Assembly: GCA_900321055.1 (NCBI GenBank)
Contig: ONUQ01000153.1
Coordinates: 1-7,902, forward strand
DNA length: 7,902 nt
Source: an uncultured Elusimicrobia bacterium
GTDB lineage: Bacteria; Elusimicrobiota; Endomicrobiia; Endomicrobiales; Endomicrobiaceae
Direction: 5' to 3'
Shown here: in pieces, positions 7,601 to 7,902 of the stretch
Numbering within the stretch: the stretch's first letter is position 1
How the letters are laid out: the number at the start of each line of letters is the position of its first letter
Position numbers and translations under genes: made by a program
Notes under the pieces: model-generated
The model's database searches: none
The model's input: the letters and a program-made list of their open reading frames with translations, nothing else
Told to the model about the DNA's origin: nothing

Positions 7601-7833
7601 TTAACTAAACTATAACTTACATTTGCCGGATAAAATTCCATTATAGAATAATTTTTATTTTTTATACCGAATGTACAAATACCTTGTCCTCTGTTTACAT
7701 AGTATGCCCACATCGGTATACCTTTTACCCCTGAAATTCCGGGAAAAAAACTTGCAAATGTCGGAGCCAAATTATAATTTTCAATTACAAAACTACCATC
7801 ACTATTTAAATAATACTTAAATTTGTTAGCCAT
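4621..7833 (-). CDS. Large inverting glycoside phosphorylase, GH94/GH161-like
   Basis: A 1070-residue cytoplasmic enzyme without signal peptide, of the cellobiose/oligoglucan phosphorylase superfamily; relatives split beta-glucosidic bonds with phosphate to give alpha-sugar-1-phosphate. The N-terminal part (about 1-330) is beta-rich, with ENYNLAPTFASFFPG (18-32) and YYVNRGQGI (44-52). The central helical catalytic barrel contains GDLERD (389-394), GNGNYRDVNQNRR (408-420), GEGYWVDHW (529-537) and KPGWYDALNGLPGLFGSS, whose D662 is in the position of the GH94 general acid (the DWND region). GRGFVARLSGSTAEF, with S956-G-S-T959, resembles the phosphate-binding segment RTGTAG of GH94; a short beta domain ends the protein. 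It is much longer than GH94 cellobiose phosphorylases (about 800), which points to GH161 or a neighbouring family rather than GH94 proper. The start is set by AGAGGA at 7838-7843. No transporter or sugar regulator is in view, so the substrate (cello- or beta-1,3-oligoglucan) is open. Confidence 0.83.
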   Translation of the reverse strand: MANKFKYYLNSDGSFVIENYNLAPTFASFFPGISGVKGIPMWAYYVNRGQGICTFGIKNKNYSIMEFYPANVSYSLVNTFGFRTFLKIKKANETICYEPFKSNCTDIKNIKQNMYVSSYDLTIEEINTNIGIKTVVTYFTLPNQPLAGLLRKVTVENISKQNIQVEIVDGMPKILPYYVNSWAQKYMSTTIQAWTKIDNFDKNGVPFYRLKVETEDSSEVIEITEGNFYYSFIQDKKLQQANIIVDPEILFGADTSYAYPEKLFNEKFVYPKKQFADNKYPTAFSYIKQNLKSGANTTIYSVVGHIDSVKSLNSFVKKFDKKYFETKQEENKNLINSITSNMATKSSIPEFDMYCRQNYLDNVMRGGLPIEFKYNDKSQMYYVFSRKHGDLERDYNEFQVSPNYYSQGNGNYRDVNQNRRKDIFFNPNVKDSAVKIFYNLLQIDGCNPLVVKGTLFVLDTKSKEYKDILNDLVNAEDETKLNEFFAKPFEPGSLAMFMEFSKIKTKIKFEDFIAKVVVNSKAQNDASHGEGYWVDHWKYNFDILESFLTIYPDKKKDIFFNDKTFIYYDNDHYVLPRSQKYVLTSKGVVRQYNCVVKSDEKSAMIASRKVNPNALRTNNGKGDIYYTSLASKFVTLMSVKFATLDNEGIGMEMESDKPGWYDALNGLPGLFGSSTPEVFELRKMMRFFGDLLKENKDEQIFVPVEVAKLFNGLYDLLKQKLSSFDFWDKATTLKEEYRKSVIFGIEGKEEQVSIDSIIDFIDKAISKINAGLKKAIDPKTNLYFTYFRYEATEFEKNNKTNSKGLQCVNVSKFKRYSLPLFLESETHFMRMSKDQQEAKQHFASIKKSGLYDKELKMFKVCSSLLPESDEIGRARVFLPGWLENESVFMHMEFKYLLGLLRAGLYEEFFSSIKNCFPCFLKPEIYGRSILENSSFISSSAFPDERNWGRGFVARLSGSTAEFIDMWLTMILGYNPFVADKNNELAFNLKPIINGSFFDKKGEFKAKLFATTDLVYVNKTKKSTYLPGMNIKKIEIEWNDGSKDIIEGNSVLGEKAEKIRNRQAKQIKAVF

Positions 7834-7837
7834 TTGT

Positions 7838-7843
7838 TCCTCT
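7838..7843 (-). promoter_or_regulatory. Ribosome binding site of the phosphorylase gene
   Basis: AGAGGA on the - strand, four bases before the ATG at 7833, which supports this start. The M42 gene downstream has a similar context (AGAGAGAACAAATG versus AGAGGAACAAATG). Confidence 0.65.
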
Positions 7844-7876
7844 TATTAAAATAAAAAATTAAGTACAACTTCTTAA

Positions 7877-7882
7877 ATTATA
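7877..7882 (-). promoter_or_regulatory. Candidate -10 box upstream of the phosphorylase gene
   Basis: Perfect TATAAT on the - strand, 43 bases before the ATG. A -35 at 17 bases would fall at 7900-7905, across the right edge, so it cannot be checked. Between this box and the gene is a loose inverted repeat TTAAG/CTTAA (7859-7876), too short to call an operator. Confidence 0.35.
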
Positions 7883-7902
7883 TAAAGTTTGTATAAAAAA
7901 AA

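Overview
This is an AT-rich bacterial window, clearly below 35% G+C by eye, with dense genes and short gaps. It looks like ordinary chromosome rather than a mobile element or defence island. I see no tRNA, rRNA, CRISPR array, transposase or phage gene. The lineage cannot be fixed from sequence alone. Low G+C, a minimal TatA-TatC pair and a large inverting glycoside phosphorylase would suit a host-associated anaerobe, for example an Elusimicrobiota/Endomicrobium-like lineage, but that is a guess.

Layout. Bases 1-854 (+ strand) hold the C-terminal part of an FAD-linked oxidase of the GlcD / D-lactate dehydrogenase type, cut by the left edge. Its reading frame is open to base 3, so the first internal ATG (base 84) is not its start. 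A 71-base gap with an AT-only hairpin separates it from convergent genes. Everything else is on the - strand. In transcription order these are a 1070-residue GH94/GH161-type glycoside phosphorylase (7833-4621), an M42 metallopeptidase (4582-3545), a 290-base non-coding gap, then tatA (3254-2997), tatC (2997-2284), rsmD (2262-1693) and a RecB/Cas4-like 4Fe-4S nuclease (1696-926).

How the genes fit together. tatA-tatC-rsmD-nuclease look like one operon: tatA and tatC share one base (TAATG), rsmD follows after 21 bases with its own ribosome binding site, and rsmD and the nuclease overlap by ATGA. TatA and TatC together form a minimal twin-arginine translocase. RsmD methylates 16S rRNA and the nuclease probably acts in DNA repair, so this operon is housekeeping and functionally mixed. 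The phosphorylase and the M42 peptidase are 38 bases apart with no clear terminator between them and may be co-transcribed. The first would feed sugar-1-phosphate from cytoplasmic oligosaccharides into glycolysis, the second trims peptides.

Points for a second look: a glycine where RsmD enzymes normally carry Asp or Asn in the catalytic (N/D)PPY motif; the family and substrate of the phosphorylase; the 3255-3544 gap, which holds a G+C-richer island with a hairpin and a 16-codon hydrophobic mini-ORF, plus a perfect 14-base palindrome next to a TATAAT box ahead of tatA; and a fresh 15-base tandem duplication in the tatA tail. I did not find a convincing new multi-gene system.
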